DNA from: Hoplostethus atlanticus
Taxonomy: Eukaryota > Chordata > Actinopteri > Trachichthyiformes > Trachichthyidae
Direction of reading: 5' to 3'
DNA length: 64,000 nucleotides
Assembly: GCA_034670405.1 (NCBI GenBank)
Contig: JAXDDX010000123.1
Coordinates: forward strand, 865,501-929,500
Part shown: positions 23,197 through 35,823 of the stretch, in pieces
How positions within the stretch are numbered: the stretch's first letter is position 1
How the letters are laid out: every line of letters begins with the position of its first letter
Made by a program: the position numbers and the translations under genes
Notes under the pieces: generated by a model
What the model saw: the letters and a program-made list of their open reading frames with translations, nothing else
Told to the model about the DNA's origin: nothing
The model's database searches: none

Positions 23197-24470
23197 GCGT
23201 GCTCGTGCGTGTGTCTGTGTCCCACATCTTGGGTGTGCTTAATCTTAAACTATAACAAGGAATATTGCATATCTTCCAGGGTGGAGCACATCTCAAATTC
23301 TGCATAAATCTAAGACACAGTGAAAGAGAATAAGATAATAAGAAATAGAGAGGATGAGACTGAAAGTGTGTAGATCGGTGTAGCTCATTCAATTTTATGT
23401 GCTCCCCTCCCCAGTGTAGATCATTAGCAAGATTATCAGATCTAATCATCTCATTCTGGTGGCGCGTAACTCTTTCAACTATTCAATCCCTGCAAACAGT
23501 ATTCCCCCCCCCTACTGAAGACAGGGAGCAAACTCGGGCGCTTTAAGGACAAAATCCCATTTGTGCATCCGCTGTCTGCATCCCAAGCTTGTTAGTTCCA
23601 ACACTTCAGTGATCCCGGCGGATTGGACGCACAGGCAGTAGCAGGAACCATAATGGCCATCACCCAGACAGCTCACGCTCGCATGCAGGAGATGAACAGC
23701 AAGGTGCACTCCCCACTCCGCTACACCCATGCCATTAAAAAGAAAAACTTTCCTTTATTGCAGATGGCAAAACACTTATTTCTTACATCCTTCATAGTCT
23801 AGATAAAAGAAAGGCGTTTTAAAATCACAGTGGGAGGAGCAGTTTAGGATAGTTTGCCAGTGCAATGAACTGGCCCTGATACAGCAGTCCTCATTGGTGC
23901 ATCACTATCTTACCACCATCTCTTTAATGTGTTTGTTCTTTCTGCTTTGTTGTACTTGGATGAGCAGAAAATGTCAAAACAGCACTCTTGATTTACTTGA
24001 TTTCTCGCAGATGTAATGCAGATAGCAATTTACAGATAAAAATATTCTTTTCTCAGATGTGATGGGTAAAGAAAATGAATGAAATTAAATAAAAAACACA
24101 CATGACAGTTTCTTCCTCTATTAGTGTGATTACTTGAAATTTATCACAAGAGAATTATGTATCACTAAATAATTATTTTGAATCCTTTCTTCTTTAACTG
24201 CGTCACTCCACACTGGCAATTAATCATGACTAACAGATATAATAATACAATTATCAAGCAGGGCTACTCATTTCTAATGAGCACGTTTGTTTATTGCCAC
24301 TGGAGAGCAAACACCATCTGCTATCAAATAGAATTTCTTTGACCCACTTTGAAAATACCAGATACAGCTCGACCAGATTTGTCTCTTAAAGGGCAATACC
24401 ACTTAGTATGCTCATCCCTATTCATCCCTTTGACTTGCATTAGTGAACATTGCATTAGTGACTATCTTGA
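23191..24470. other. Intergenic DNA, nothing recognised
   Basis: 1.3 kb of AT-rich DNA without gene or repeat signature apart from a short C run near 23505. Confidence 0.6.
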
Positions 24471-24600
24471 CCTGTAGTTCAATGATTAGGGTATGCCACG
24501 AACACTGCCAGGGGTGTGATTCCCATGGGGGCTACCCATGCTAAAAATGGATGCACTCATGGTACTCTAAGGCGATTGGGATAAAAGTGTCCAACAAAAG
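24471..24600 (+). repeat. tRNA-derived SINE (decayed)
   Basis: The head CCTGTAGTTCAATGATTAGG resembles a Pol III A box and GGGGTGTGATTCCCATG a diverged B box (GGTTCGATTCC); the tail GGCGATTGGGATAAAAGTGT resembles the widespread fish 'GTCGCTTTGGATAAAAGCGT' end shared by LINEs and SINEs. The arrangement (tRNA-like head, short body, LINE-like tail) is typical of teleost SINEs. Several diagnostic bases are mutated, so it is old. Confidence 0.75.
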
Positions 24601-26279
24601 GCAATTACTTTTACCACCTGCTATTGTCAGAAACAAGAACAAATAGTATGCCCCTGGTCGTGATCTGTGAAGTCACACCTATGTATAACTGCAAAGTTGA
24701 AGAATGAAATAAAGAGTGAATTTATAAAGATGAAAAGGATAACTGTATACCCTTAAGGTTAAATTTCCTGGCCAAGAACAAATGGCGCTGCGGTAATATA
24801 AAGCTTATATAAATGGAAGAGCTAAGACGAACATTCCTTGAATCCACCAAGTAAGATCATCCTTCAGTGGAAGGGTTTCCTTATCAACGGAACAGCTCTA
24901 GGCTGTGTATCAGTATGAAATCACATGATCGCCATCTTGGTTTCTGTTTCTAGCTTTGGTAGAGTGTTATTTATGTTCATGAATACTAATTGGACTATTG
25001 TAGGCCATATTTTAGGAACTTGCTCATGTGTGTATTTTTAAATTGAATGGTATTCTCATTGAAGATAGGTCTGGTAGCATTGACAAACAGCAACAACAAT
25101 AGATTACTCACCACATTAGTGTGACCAGTGTGACAGCAAGTTCATCCAAATCACAAAGGGCTTCTCTCATTGTTATGACGTTGGGACAGGTTTTATAGCA
25201 GTGTAACGTGGCAGATTAAAAGGCACAAGTACGTGTTTGGAATGGAGAACTGATGAAAAGCCCTCCCCGGCCACCTCCCCACCCCCAACATCATAAACAA
25301 GTAATGGTTATATCAGTTTACTGTCGTGTTATATTTTATGCTGACAAGAGAGAAGCCAGAGGAAAGAAATGTATTCCCCATTATGGATTTTGTCCCATAT
25401 TTACACATTTACTGTACTCTAACTCTCATCTTCAGTAGCTTTCCTTTAGGCTTTCCACACAAACTGAAAGGAAAATCAATACTTTTTTAAACCCTTGGCA
25501 ACTTTTCTGAGATTTTTTTAAATGACCACTTTAGAACTGGAGCAAAGGTGATGTGTTTTCTACTTTTGGGGTCTACTGGCAAGCAATTGCTTACCACCAA
25601 CAGCCTTTTGCCTCCCAGCAGACAGACAGACAGATATACACACACACAAACACACGACCCCCTTTTTGTCTCTCTCCCTTTCTTGGCCTCTCTGTCTCTC
25701 TTTCAAGTACATTCCCTTATCCCCCCCCCCTGCCCTGTCTCTCAGTGTGTCTCCCTCTTTCACTCCCCTGCTCCTTTCCCTTCTCAGGCCTTTTGAAGTC
25801 TGAGACAGCTCAAAATCCAACTCACTTCTTTTGGACAGCCAAGGGGAAATGACTCAGAGAGAGGGGCTCAAGTTCGATCACAGCCGTTAATCAAAAATCT
25901 ACACTGCCCAGGATGGCGTGATGTGAAAAATGATTTTGGTTTCAATCTGTCACAGCTACTATATGTTATATGCACAAGTCTATATGAAGATATACGCTCT
26001 ATATATGCTCGCCACAGAATTAGCAACAGGAAAACTCTTTAGGTATATTAAACCCACGCTCATAAAGACATGCAGGAGGGGACAAATGACAACAAAAAAT
26101 ACCAAATAGACCAAATACAAATACCAAAACAAATACTGCTGCAAGCAGTAGCAGCATCCAAGCCCATGATCCAAACACACACAGATGCCTATATGGCAAT
26201 TTGCTAAATTGGCAATTTGTCCACACAGCATTATAGAGCACACACATCAAATCACATCAAATGTGATCTGACACACTTT
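24601..26279. other. Intergenic DNA with a CT/CA-rich low-complexity patch
   Basis: Contains CAGA/CA repeats at about 25620-25655 and CT-rich DNA to about 25790. The overlapping open frames at 25548-25852 are products of this composition. Confidence 0.6.
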
Positions 26280-27260
26280 GGAACCCTTTCGCAAATATGT
26301 ATGTGGAGTTTGTTTGCTCTAGCATTAAATATTTAGGTTTATGAATCTTTGCTGTCAGCGTCATTTGTGTGTCTTGGCTAAATGGTTACTCACATCAAAA
26401 TTCTCTGCAATAGCCAAGAATCAGCAGTTGAAATATGCTGTGTAATATTTGGTGGTGACTGAGTCAACTTTGCAGGAGTAATCAAAAAAAGTGCTATTGT
26501 AAGATTAGTCTGATGCTCTGTGAGGAAAAACAATGATTCTAGGACAATATATAAAGCTGTATGTTATAGCGCCACCATCTGGATGATTGGAGTGATGATT
26601 TGTTTTTGTTTTTTTGTGGCTGCGTAGGGTAGGGGGTTGAAACCCATCCACCAACTTCGATCGCTCTAGCATGAAGTATTTAAGAATTATGCCCTCCTTC
26701 TAGTTTATGCATCATAGTCGTCAACTTTGTTAAAGCATCACGGTCAAACTGTTACAAGTATCAACAGTTTATGATAGGCTTGATGTAGGCAGTTCAAATA
26801 TACTGTGGCTGGAGATTGAGTCAACTTTAGGAGAAATAAAAAAATGGAGATGTTGCCCATCTCTAACGTGTATGTGAAGCTTGGTTGCTCAAGCGTTTAG
26901 GAATTATGCCTGACTTCCGGTTTGCGTGCCTTCGGATTTTCAAAATACTGTGTAATGTAATAGCCATAATCTAGGACGTCCAAATATGCTGTGTGTAAAA
27001 TTCAAGTTACTATTATAGAAGAAAGGAAAGCCAGTTTGTGTAATGGATTTGTCTTGAGCCAAGGAATCTGAGGGGGGGGGGGAAAGTTGATGCTACGCCA
27101 TATGGTTCAGGAGTTATTGGCTAAAACGTAAAGTTGCTTGTTATAACACCACCATCTGGCTGATCGGTGTAATTGTTCGGGAGAGATTTGTAACCTATCC
27201 ACCAAGTTCGGTTGCTCTGGGATTTATGAGCTTATGTTTCTGAGCTCCACATCGTTTAAA
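26280..27260. repeat. Degenerate long-period repeat
   Basis: Related blocks recur. TTATAGCGCCACCATCTGGA at about 26566 matches TTATAACACCACCATCTGGC at about 27143; CATCCACCAACTTCGATCGC at about 26646 matches CTATCCACCAAGTTCGGTTG at about 27196; related TTGGTTGCTC/TTTGTTTGCTC blocks occur at about 26880 and 26308. The spacing suggests two diverged copies of a unit of roughly 550-580 bp. No coding capacity. Confidence 0.6.
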
Positions 27261-30182
27261 TGTAGCAAAAGAAAGATCTTAACAAAAACAATAGGTTTCC
27301 CGCACCTGACTCCGACATACAAATGACTCCGGGCTATTTTCATTGGATCAGTTATGTTGCTGCTTGCCTGAACATCAGCATACAATCACCACATCACGGC
27401 ACCACTCTTCAACATATCCAGGCTTGCCCACTACTCTAAAATGATGGATTATATCGGTACATATCAGCATCAAGATAACACATCCTCTTTCAGCAGTGCT
27501 TTCATACTATCATTACTTAGTACATTCATTCTAAAATACAGGGAACGCACATGTAGTTCTGTTAAACTGAACTGAGAAAAACAACAAATATTGGAATTCC
27601 ACTTTCTCATTATTATATACTCTTTTTTTTCTTCTTCATCTTGTGCTGTCATGGGAATGGACACTAACAATACAAGCAAGGTGTCACCATTCATAGCCAC
27701 CACTTCTACTCCACATCATTATGGTCCAACTAGCTGTAGTGGACAGATGGAGATGCATTGCAAGGCACGAGAATCCCTTAATTGTCATAGTTGTACATGT
27801 TGTAGGTGATTTTTTAACTTATTATTATTTGGAATACTAAGCTGTCAAATTCACATACAGTAAATCATTGGAGATAAACACACTCAGTTCTCCCAGCATT
27901 TCCCACAGTGCAAATGTGTATCTAGCAGTACACCTGACAGCTAATAATGAACAATGAAGAATAGGCAATTGACAATTGAAAAGTAAGCTGGAGAGATGCC
28001 ACAAATGGATATGCAAAAAGTCATACAAATATTTACAGAGGACCGAGTGAATCATAGAACATGATACCTTGAGGCCTCATTCTTTGTTACAGATATTAGA
28101 AATAACTTTAATGACATTACATAGTTGATAATGGCATGGGATCATGAAAACGTTGGATGAAATGAGAGTAAATGGCAGCATATCTAAACACTATCAAGAC
28201 AGTTAAAATAGAAATTCACACCATATATGTCTAAACCAGTCATATCTAAAATACGTTTTGCCTGCAGTTTGTTACCCTTAAGCATCTAAGACAACTTGAT
28301 TTAGAGACGTGTCAAAGGGCATGTCTTTAACAACACTATGTAGTATCTAAAACATCCCTTAAACACTGAGTGATGAAAGAATTATGGAAGGAACCGTTTT
28401 AATTTGGTGATTCACCAAGGTGCCAACATTGCCGTAGTGAAGCTATTGCAGCAAAGAATAATTCATAGTGTGGAGCTTTTAGGGTGTACGAGTCTGATGG
28501 GCATTCATAATCTCCAAAGTTTAAACTGCCTCCTGTAGGTCCAGAGGCTGAGTCTTATGTGGGATGACAAGTTTTACTCTCTGGATCTCCCCCGACTACT
28601 CACTGCGGTCGCTCATACCACTTCGGCTGCACGATAGTTAAAGCACAATAATACACAGCAAAGGGAATATCTGTTAACACCCATTACACTGTCACTCCTC
28701 AAATCTGATCGAGGTGCTGTGATGAAAGTAAATGATAGGAGACGGCAGCATACTGTAAGGCTGCAATGCTTCATGCTGCGTGCTCCTTCCCTGATACGAT
28801 AGAGGCTTAAACCTCTCCTCCTAGACTAAATTAAAGGATCCTCCTCCTGTGCCCTGGCTTCTTCCATGCTCTGTTCCCTCCCTGTTGGGTGGCTTCCACC
28901 ACAATGAGATGGAAATGTGACACAGTTAGCTGGGACTCCTGCCTGGGCCTGTATAGAGGAGTGGAGGTGCGTGTGACATATTTCCAGCGACTCCTAGCTG
29001 CTCCCAGAACAGCTGCTGAGGACTGTTATGACAGCTTTCCACTGAGAGCACAGGAATCCATCTTCCTTCCACGACACTTCTATTCCAGTTCAGTTACTCT
29101 CACTTTTTTCCTCTTTCCAGAGCTTTTGCAGCGCTGTCATTCAAGCAATCTAGATTGGGTTCTGGAGGCTGAGAGGGGTGAAGAGCATTACTTTTGAATA
29201 ACACCTGGCAGATATAATTATTCAGTCTCACAGACTAGGGATCAGGAAATGCAACCTGTGAATGCTCTTACCACTTACATCATTAAAGATATTAAGGTGA
29301 TGTTCTTTGATCTGGCATCCTCTAATCATCTTTTCATGTGACTTTTGACAGCTCTTTCAAATCAAAGGTAGTGCCTTTGGACAAATCTGGGATCAGACGG
29401 AGAAAATAGAAGCGGAACAAAATTCTTTTGTTTTGTTGTTTCCTTTTGGTTCATCCTCTTGTACTGTGGTTTGATATTCTGGGGAAGGAAAATATTTTTT
29501 GAACCCTGCAAGAAGCAGAGTCGTGTGTAGTTCAGTTTTGATTGGTACACTTAGAGTAAATAATCTCTAAATGGACACCTGTTTTTGTTGTACAATATAT
29601 GAGGAGACAGAAGATCATCTGAATATGCATAAAGCAGTGCTGCAAGACACAACATTTAGCAGCTGAAATGAAAATTCTCCAAAAACAACAAAAGATTTCT
29701 TCTGTGTTTGCTGTGAGATATTCTGAGGGCGCAAAGCAAATTTTATTTCTTCTTATAATCTCTCTGAAACAGATGACGTTCATGTTCCACTGATATTGTC
29801 TAGCTCAGGGTAAAAAAGCTGAAATATTCATAGGATGTTGCATATATATGAGTGCAGATGAGTGAAGAAGTAAAAAGCCAAACAGTCAACCGGGCAGGCG
29901 TGCTTTCCCACCAGGCGTCTGTGTGTGGAAAGAGTTGGGATTTCCTTTCAGGCAATGGAAGGAACCACAAAAGTACTAAGAATGAAACTTCCATGGTTGA
30001 TTTAATAGCCAACGAATCATGTGCATTAGTCTCAGTACAAGGATTAAAAGTTGGGTAAATACAGTATACAAGAGTACGTCAATCTCAATCATTAAATGCA
30101 ATATATAAATGACGGTTGAATACAGATACCTAACTCACATGGGAGCAGAACTACAGGCCTGGATAACGGACTAGATTTAACA
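27261..30182. other. Intergenic DNA, no gene recognised
   Basis: 2.9 kb. The open frame at 28889-29197 has no recognisable domain, no paired splice logic and no codon bias I can see. Confidence 0.55.
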
Positions 30183-30290
30183 CATGCTGTTTGTTGGATG
30201 CTTTTATCTAAAGTGCCTTAATGTAACATGAGAACAAAACTCTGGCAATGCTGCAACCGTGTGCTACCCATTGATCTATACAGGACAGAA
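30183..30290 (-). repeat. SINE remnant, reverse orientation
   Basis: Reads GATGCTTTTATCTAAAGTGC, the reverse complement of the fish SINE/LINE tail, then GTGTGCTACCCATTGATCTA near 30260, resembling the reverse complement of a tRNA-like A box (TAGCTCAGTGG...GAGC). Internal length is about 100 bp. Strongly decayed. Confidence 0.55.
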
Positions 30291-30617
30291 AGTCCTCTGG
30301 TGCTGTTGGCTAAAGAAAGATAAAGAGGGCAATTTATGCTTCCGAGTAAACTGAATCATATTGTGGTTTGGGGGGACCTTGCAGTCAGGATCACAAGGCA
30401 ATACCAGGTTTAGAATATCGAAAGGGCAGGGTCAGATCAAACTCAGGCTGAAGCCTTTCAAAACTCCAAACTCTCAAATCACCAGCACTCAAACATGCAG
30501 ACCACAGTGCGTAGCCTCTCCACTGTCTCTTCCTGGCTTATATATTTCTGCCACTTTGTTCTGAGCCTTTATGCCTCACACCATTAGCAAGCCATCTCTC
30601 TCTCTCTCCCCCTCTCT

Positions 30618-30660
<43 letters not shown>

Positions 30661-32360
30661 ATCTATTTATCGCCCCCTTTTCCTGCACACGCCAGCAGGA
30701 TTTAGATACCACATGTATTATGGATGGGAAAAATAAACAGAATACACAAGCCATTTATATGACACACTTGTGAGATCAGAAGACAGGAGAGATTAGAATG
30801 GTCAAATAAAGCAGGAGTGGGGAAAAAGGAAAAAAAGAGCGAGAGACGGTCCTATAAATCTGGTTCATTTTTCCTGATGCTTCGCGCTGCATGTCGTCTT
30901 GTAACCAATTACATTAAGCTACCACTCCCCCTCTTGCTGGGAGTCTATTAAAATGGGCCTTAATCTAATAGAGGGCTTATGTATGTGTTGTTGTGATAAT
31001 TATTCCTCTCATTGAGGGTGATAGCACCTTCATCAAACACAGCCTGGCTTCGGAGGACCTCCCTTTGCACCACTAAATTAAAATAGCTGCTCACGCAACG
31101 TTGTCATGCACCGCGGCTTTATGCTTATGAGAATAATCACTGCCAAGGTTGAGACGGGGCAAAGTACTCACTTTTCTATTAAATGGTGCCTAACTTTATG
31201 GCTCAGGTAATAATAGATATATTTAGGACATTTGTATGTATACATTCCACCTTGAATTTTAAACGCTATCCTGCTGCCCAACAGACAAACAGTAGTAACT
31301 CGTTTTTGTATGTTATGAAGGTCAATGGTCATCAGGGTTTATATTTTATATGAAATTATACTTATAATTGCTTTTAAATGATATACAGTCCACTTCTGTA
31401 CCAATACAGGCAGGTCTCAATATAAAACCATTTTATTTCTGCTGGCTTTGTAGGGTAATATTATAATAGACTGACAATAGAGTGTGATATTTATATTAAA
31501 ATATATTTTCCTTGTGCAGCGTGTGCACATATTATACAAGTTACAAGGCAAACATCTAATTATGGTTTTATTGAACAACAAGATGCTTCCAGATCAGTGA
31601 CCAGTTTCATTCAGACCCATTCAGATGTCTAATGAATACTAACGATGATTCCAAAGACTTCTTGGCCTTTCATGATGAGACGAGCCAAGTATTGTTTTAA
31701 AGCTAAATCGATGCTGACAGAATCGTAATGTCCCACCCCAGAAAGTTAACTCACTGATGACATGTAGTTGGGGTCAACCCATCGCTGCCTAGGGTATAAT
31801 TACATTGTGATGAGCGGAGGATGTAGCCTGAATTCAACACCTCTGAGTTTATTTGTAGGTTGCAAGTTTCACCTTGCATGTAAGTAAAGTTCTACGAATC
31901 TTTCTCTGAACAAACTGTAGTGGAAAATCATCCAAATTATTGTGGACAACCCCAAGAATTACCCAGCGTACCTCTAAAGGAAGTATATGAAACCTTTCAT
32001 ACCGAGGGCTTTTCCAAGGCTTGGAGAGAAAATTAAACATATCTAAACGGCAATATCATGGCCAAAATGAAAGTGATGTCTGTAACCCAGGTGGAAATAA
32101 AGCTATGAATATATTAGTGTGTTAGGCTACAATTCTTATGATTGTCCAAGTAGATCTAAAACTTACGCTTCATACATTACTGATTTGGATAGAAAAAGGC
32201 AGCTATGACCCCTATTTACCAAATGCGATGAATCAGAAAAGCTTAAGATATAACAGCAGTCAGTAAGACACCACTACTGGCATCTAGTTTAGAGAGGCAA
32301 TCCAAGCCTCTCTATAGATGGCTGGTACTTGTCTGTATCTCAGTGAACACTTCATCTATG
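30291..32360. other. Intergenic DNA with (TC)n and a candidate conserved element
   Basis: (TC)n microsatellite at 30595-30656. The 30850-31170 stretch is repeat-free, with homeodomain-type core sites and a few CpGs, and looks like a possible conserved non-coding element; this is a judgement of texture only. Confidence 0.45.
30595..30656. repeat. (TC)n microsatellite
   Basis: Interrupted TC dinucleotide array. Confidence 0.96.
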
Positions 32361-32706
32361 AACTCCCCCACTGTCAGGACAGCAGAGTCGCTGCCCATCT
32401 TTCGCCGCAGGCTGAAAACCCACCTCTTCAAGAAACACTACCCTGACCCTTCCTCTTAGCACTTGCCTATTTGTCGTCAATTATTTGTCTGAGCACTTGT
32501 TTATTGGCTCTTGTTTATTTGATACACTTATTTGTCTTAGCACTAGTTATGCTCTTAGTTGCTTGTTTAGGAAGGAAATGCACTTACGATTTCTGGTGAC
32601 TAGTAGTTCTCGTGCCTACCTATGTTGAATGCACTTATTGTAAGTCGCTTTGGATAAAAGCGTCTGCTAAATGACTGTAATGTAATGTAATGTAATGTAA
32701 TGTAAT
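32350..32706 (+). repeat. LINE 3' end (5'-truncated) with TGTAA tail
   Basis: The plus frame reads TVRTAESLPIFRRRLKTHLF then KKHYPDPSS and stop (32457-32459), a LINE ORF2 C-terminus. A 3' UTR follows, ending GTAAGTCGCTTTGGATAAAA and a (TGTAA)n tail at 32676-32706. Only the last about 350 bp survive. The open C-terminal frame and intact tail suggest a moderately recent insertion. Confidence 0.8.
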
Positions 32707-34161
32707 CTAGTACTACAGGTTGTACTGTGCTGCAATTGATTTTAGTGTTTAGGGTTAGGATTAGGAAAAACCTTATTAAGCTGAGACTGCAGCTAACAGT
32801 TTCGGAGTGCTGCCATCTTACTGTCAAACACCTTGCTACCATCTCCAGGTGTTAAAATGAGTTAAACATGCAAATTGTTCCACTATTATTGCAGTAAAAC
32901 CAAAATGAAAATGAGTCTTGGATTCAGCCAAAAAGGCCAGTAGCACTGTTATACAACGCATTACACACTCTCCCAGGAAAAATGGTACTTTCTACCATGG
33001 CAAATCCATCTCCGCTCAACTCAGAGTGGGGATAAAGGGTCCACAGGAAGTGTAAGGAGAAATTTTGTTTCTTTTCTTGTCTTTACTCGGCATCTCAAGG
33101 CCGCCCGAAACCAGGATCAGGGTCCACAATTGCGTGCAAGACTGTTACGGCTGGCTCAGGAACTCAGCCCATTTTTTAAGTACCAACCGCTGTGCTGCCT
33201 GTCTGCTGCATGACAAATAACACTCAGGGGTCCTCAAACGCACCAACTTTCCAAAGTTGGATAAAGATGAATTCCACTTCTCATTTATGCATAATTCATT
33301 ATCATTATTCTTTCTATCCTGTCACTCGGCAATGTGTTTGAGTTCAAGGGCAAAGATGAAATGATAGTACAAAGGGGTTGGATAACTCACAATGGTAAAA
33401 TGGCATTATATCTCTTCCTTAATGTTTAATCAACACTGTCACTGAGCCCACACAAGGCTCAGTCAGACTACTCAATTTCAATGACTCTATTGTGTGAGTG
33501 TGTGTGTGTGTGTGTGTGTGTACGTCTGTGTGTACGTATGTGTATTTGACCAGCTTAGAAGCTCACATTCGTCATAAAATGTCCTAGAAACTTTCTGTTC
33601 TGTCAGTGTATTTTTGGTGCAGAATAAGAGCTGGAAATCACCAATTAAAATGTCAAGGCTACCAGCAGCTAGGACAATGACTTTCATCACATTGATGCAA
33701 TGTGTTCCACATACATTTTTAATAATTGCTTTATTCATTAATGTAATGAAGTCATTCCTTTGATCCAGAGTAGCTGCACCAAACCTGGTCATCTCATGCA
33801 TACGCCCAGCCGATTTGGAAAGAACAGGACCAGTGAAAATGTAATTATTATTACTAGCGGAAAATATTTATTATTATTTGTTATGAACTGTACAGTGCTG
33901 ACCAGCGTCAATGAGTTGTAAAGGATCAGTCTAGCCTACGTTTTTTGCAATTACACATTACAGAATGTATATAGTCATAGTATTTCAAATGGTATATAGT
34001 ATTGTCAAGGAAAACAAGGGTCACTCAGTTTTAGGTGTTGTTCAATCAAAAGCCAAAGTTTCATTCAAGTATATGCAGAGCACACGTACACGTCTTTTAC
34101 CTATGATCTTCACAAGAAGATCATTTTGGTATTGTTCCTTGTGCATGCAAAGACTAATAAC
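32707..34161. other. Intergenic DNA with a GT microsatellite
   Basis: (GT)n at about 33491-33520. No gene recognised. Confidence 0.6.
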
Positions 34162-34164
34162 TAC

Positions 34165-34245
34165 AGGATAATAAAGAATCTACAGGATTATAGGATAATA
34201 AAGAATACAATGAAATATAGGATAATAAAAGAGTATGAGGAATAT
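34165..34245 (+). repeat. 27-bp minisatellite, three copies
   Basis: Units starting AGGATAATAAAGAAT at 34165 and 34192 and AGGATAATAAAAGAG at 34219, period exactly 27 bp. Because 27 is a multiple of three, one frame stays open through it as 9-residue repeats (YRIIKNLQD, YRIIKNTMK, YRIIKEYEE); that frame has no ATG start, so coding is unlikely. Confidence 0.85.
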
Positions 34246-34272
34246 TATAATATCATAAAAGAAGAACATAGG

Positions 34273-35778
34273 CCTCCACGGTATTTAGTATTTGATAATA
34301 TATTTTTGTATCATTTCTTGTCGTGAACAACGTTAGTGAACGTTTAAATGTGTTTAATTTAGCCTCTGCCATTTATTAGATTTAAACTTTATCTTAGAAA
34401 TATTAGTCATTGAGTCATAGCTGATCATGTTGCTTATTTTCTTTATCTTTGATGCTGAAATGAAGTCGTCAAATTAATCATTAACAGAATTCTGTGATCA
34501 TGAACATGTGAGTGTCTCTAGTATGTAAAGCATATTTCTGCCCAGGCCTAAAGCCCATTTGGATGCACAATATCGTTCTGCTGTCGACTTTTGAGATGGC
34601 CAAATGCAAAGTCATTACATCTGACAATAAAATATCACTATCATTTCCCTTTCCAAACAGTCCCTTGAACACAAAACAAACAAGCCAAGGCTTTACAATA
34701 TATGAGGCATCATGGGAAGAGGAGATTATGTTCTCTTGACAAGTCCTATTTAGTAGTGTGCACTAGAACACATTAGGCTCTTTATTTACTGTCTCTCAAG
34801 ACATTAGAAACACTTTGCGGTGCAGAGTGCCCGCCAGATCTACGTCTTGCTTATGCGTGTTTAAGATTCCAGGCTGCGAGTGGGTCCAATTTTCATTTCA
34901 AATTACATGATTGCCAATTTGAGGGTACACGTGTAAACAACATCATCTTTGTTTTTAGAAGTGCACGTGATCAGTAATGCCACATTATATCCCCCCCAAT
35001 AAAGATCACTGATTATGAAATGTTAGAAATGTGATATTTATTGTGCATTGAACTCCCCCACACCCATCAAAGAGGGAGGGGGAGGAATGGGGTGGTTATG
35101 CACCAGCCGAGTCCTACATTGCTTCTGTTTAATGTCATGTAAAGTACATCCATCTGAGTGGAAGCAAATAATCTACTACTACAAGAAGCGCCTCTGGCAG
35201 CGGACCACTCTCATGGTAACAGATAGTGCTGGGGTGTTCAATCAGCAGTCAAGAGTGTATTAAGAGTGAAATCCTATCTGGTGGTCTCTAATAGCATAAC
35301 TCCTTCCATCCCCAACATGGGAGGGAGTCAGGGGCAAAGGTAATTCCGCCTCCCGTGTTATCAGAACCATGGCGACAGATCTTCGACAGATGTGACTGCA
35401 GAATACAAAAATAGCATGGATTTAATGACTCTGGCATCGTTCCCAAAATGTGTCCCTCTCTCTGTCTATGAACTGTGAAAGTTATCTGACTGGGGAAGAG
35501 GTGCTCTCCCCTGCACCCGACTCAATTTGTGTCTTGAGTCAGGGCCTTTACAGATCAAGCTGTTTGATTCGGTTCTGTCAGCTCAGCTGTCTGCTCCTGC
35601 GCTTTACTCCAGTATCCATGAGCAGCGCTGGCCTATTGACCAAGGCAGCTGTGTCTCCTGCACCAGCCGATACTAAAGAATTTCCATTCACTTCCATTCA
35701 CAGAGTTGGGGAATGCTTCAGCTCCGGAAATAAGACCATGTCAACATTGATTCATGTCAAAAAACTATTGTATGATGA

Positions 35779-35823
<45 letters not shown>

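Noticed and set aside
22946..23449. 167-codon minus frame with His-Thr repeats
   Set aside because: Translation of GT/GA microsatellites.
25548..25852. Overlapping Ser/Pro/Leu-rich frames
   Set aside because: Low-complexity CT-rich DNA.
28889..29197. 102-codon plus frame
   Set aside because: No recognisable domain, splice context or conserved motif; consistent with chance.
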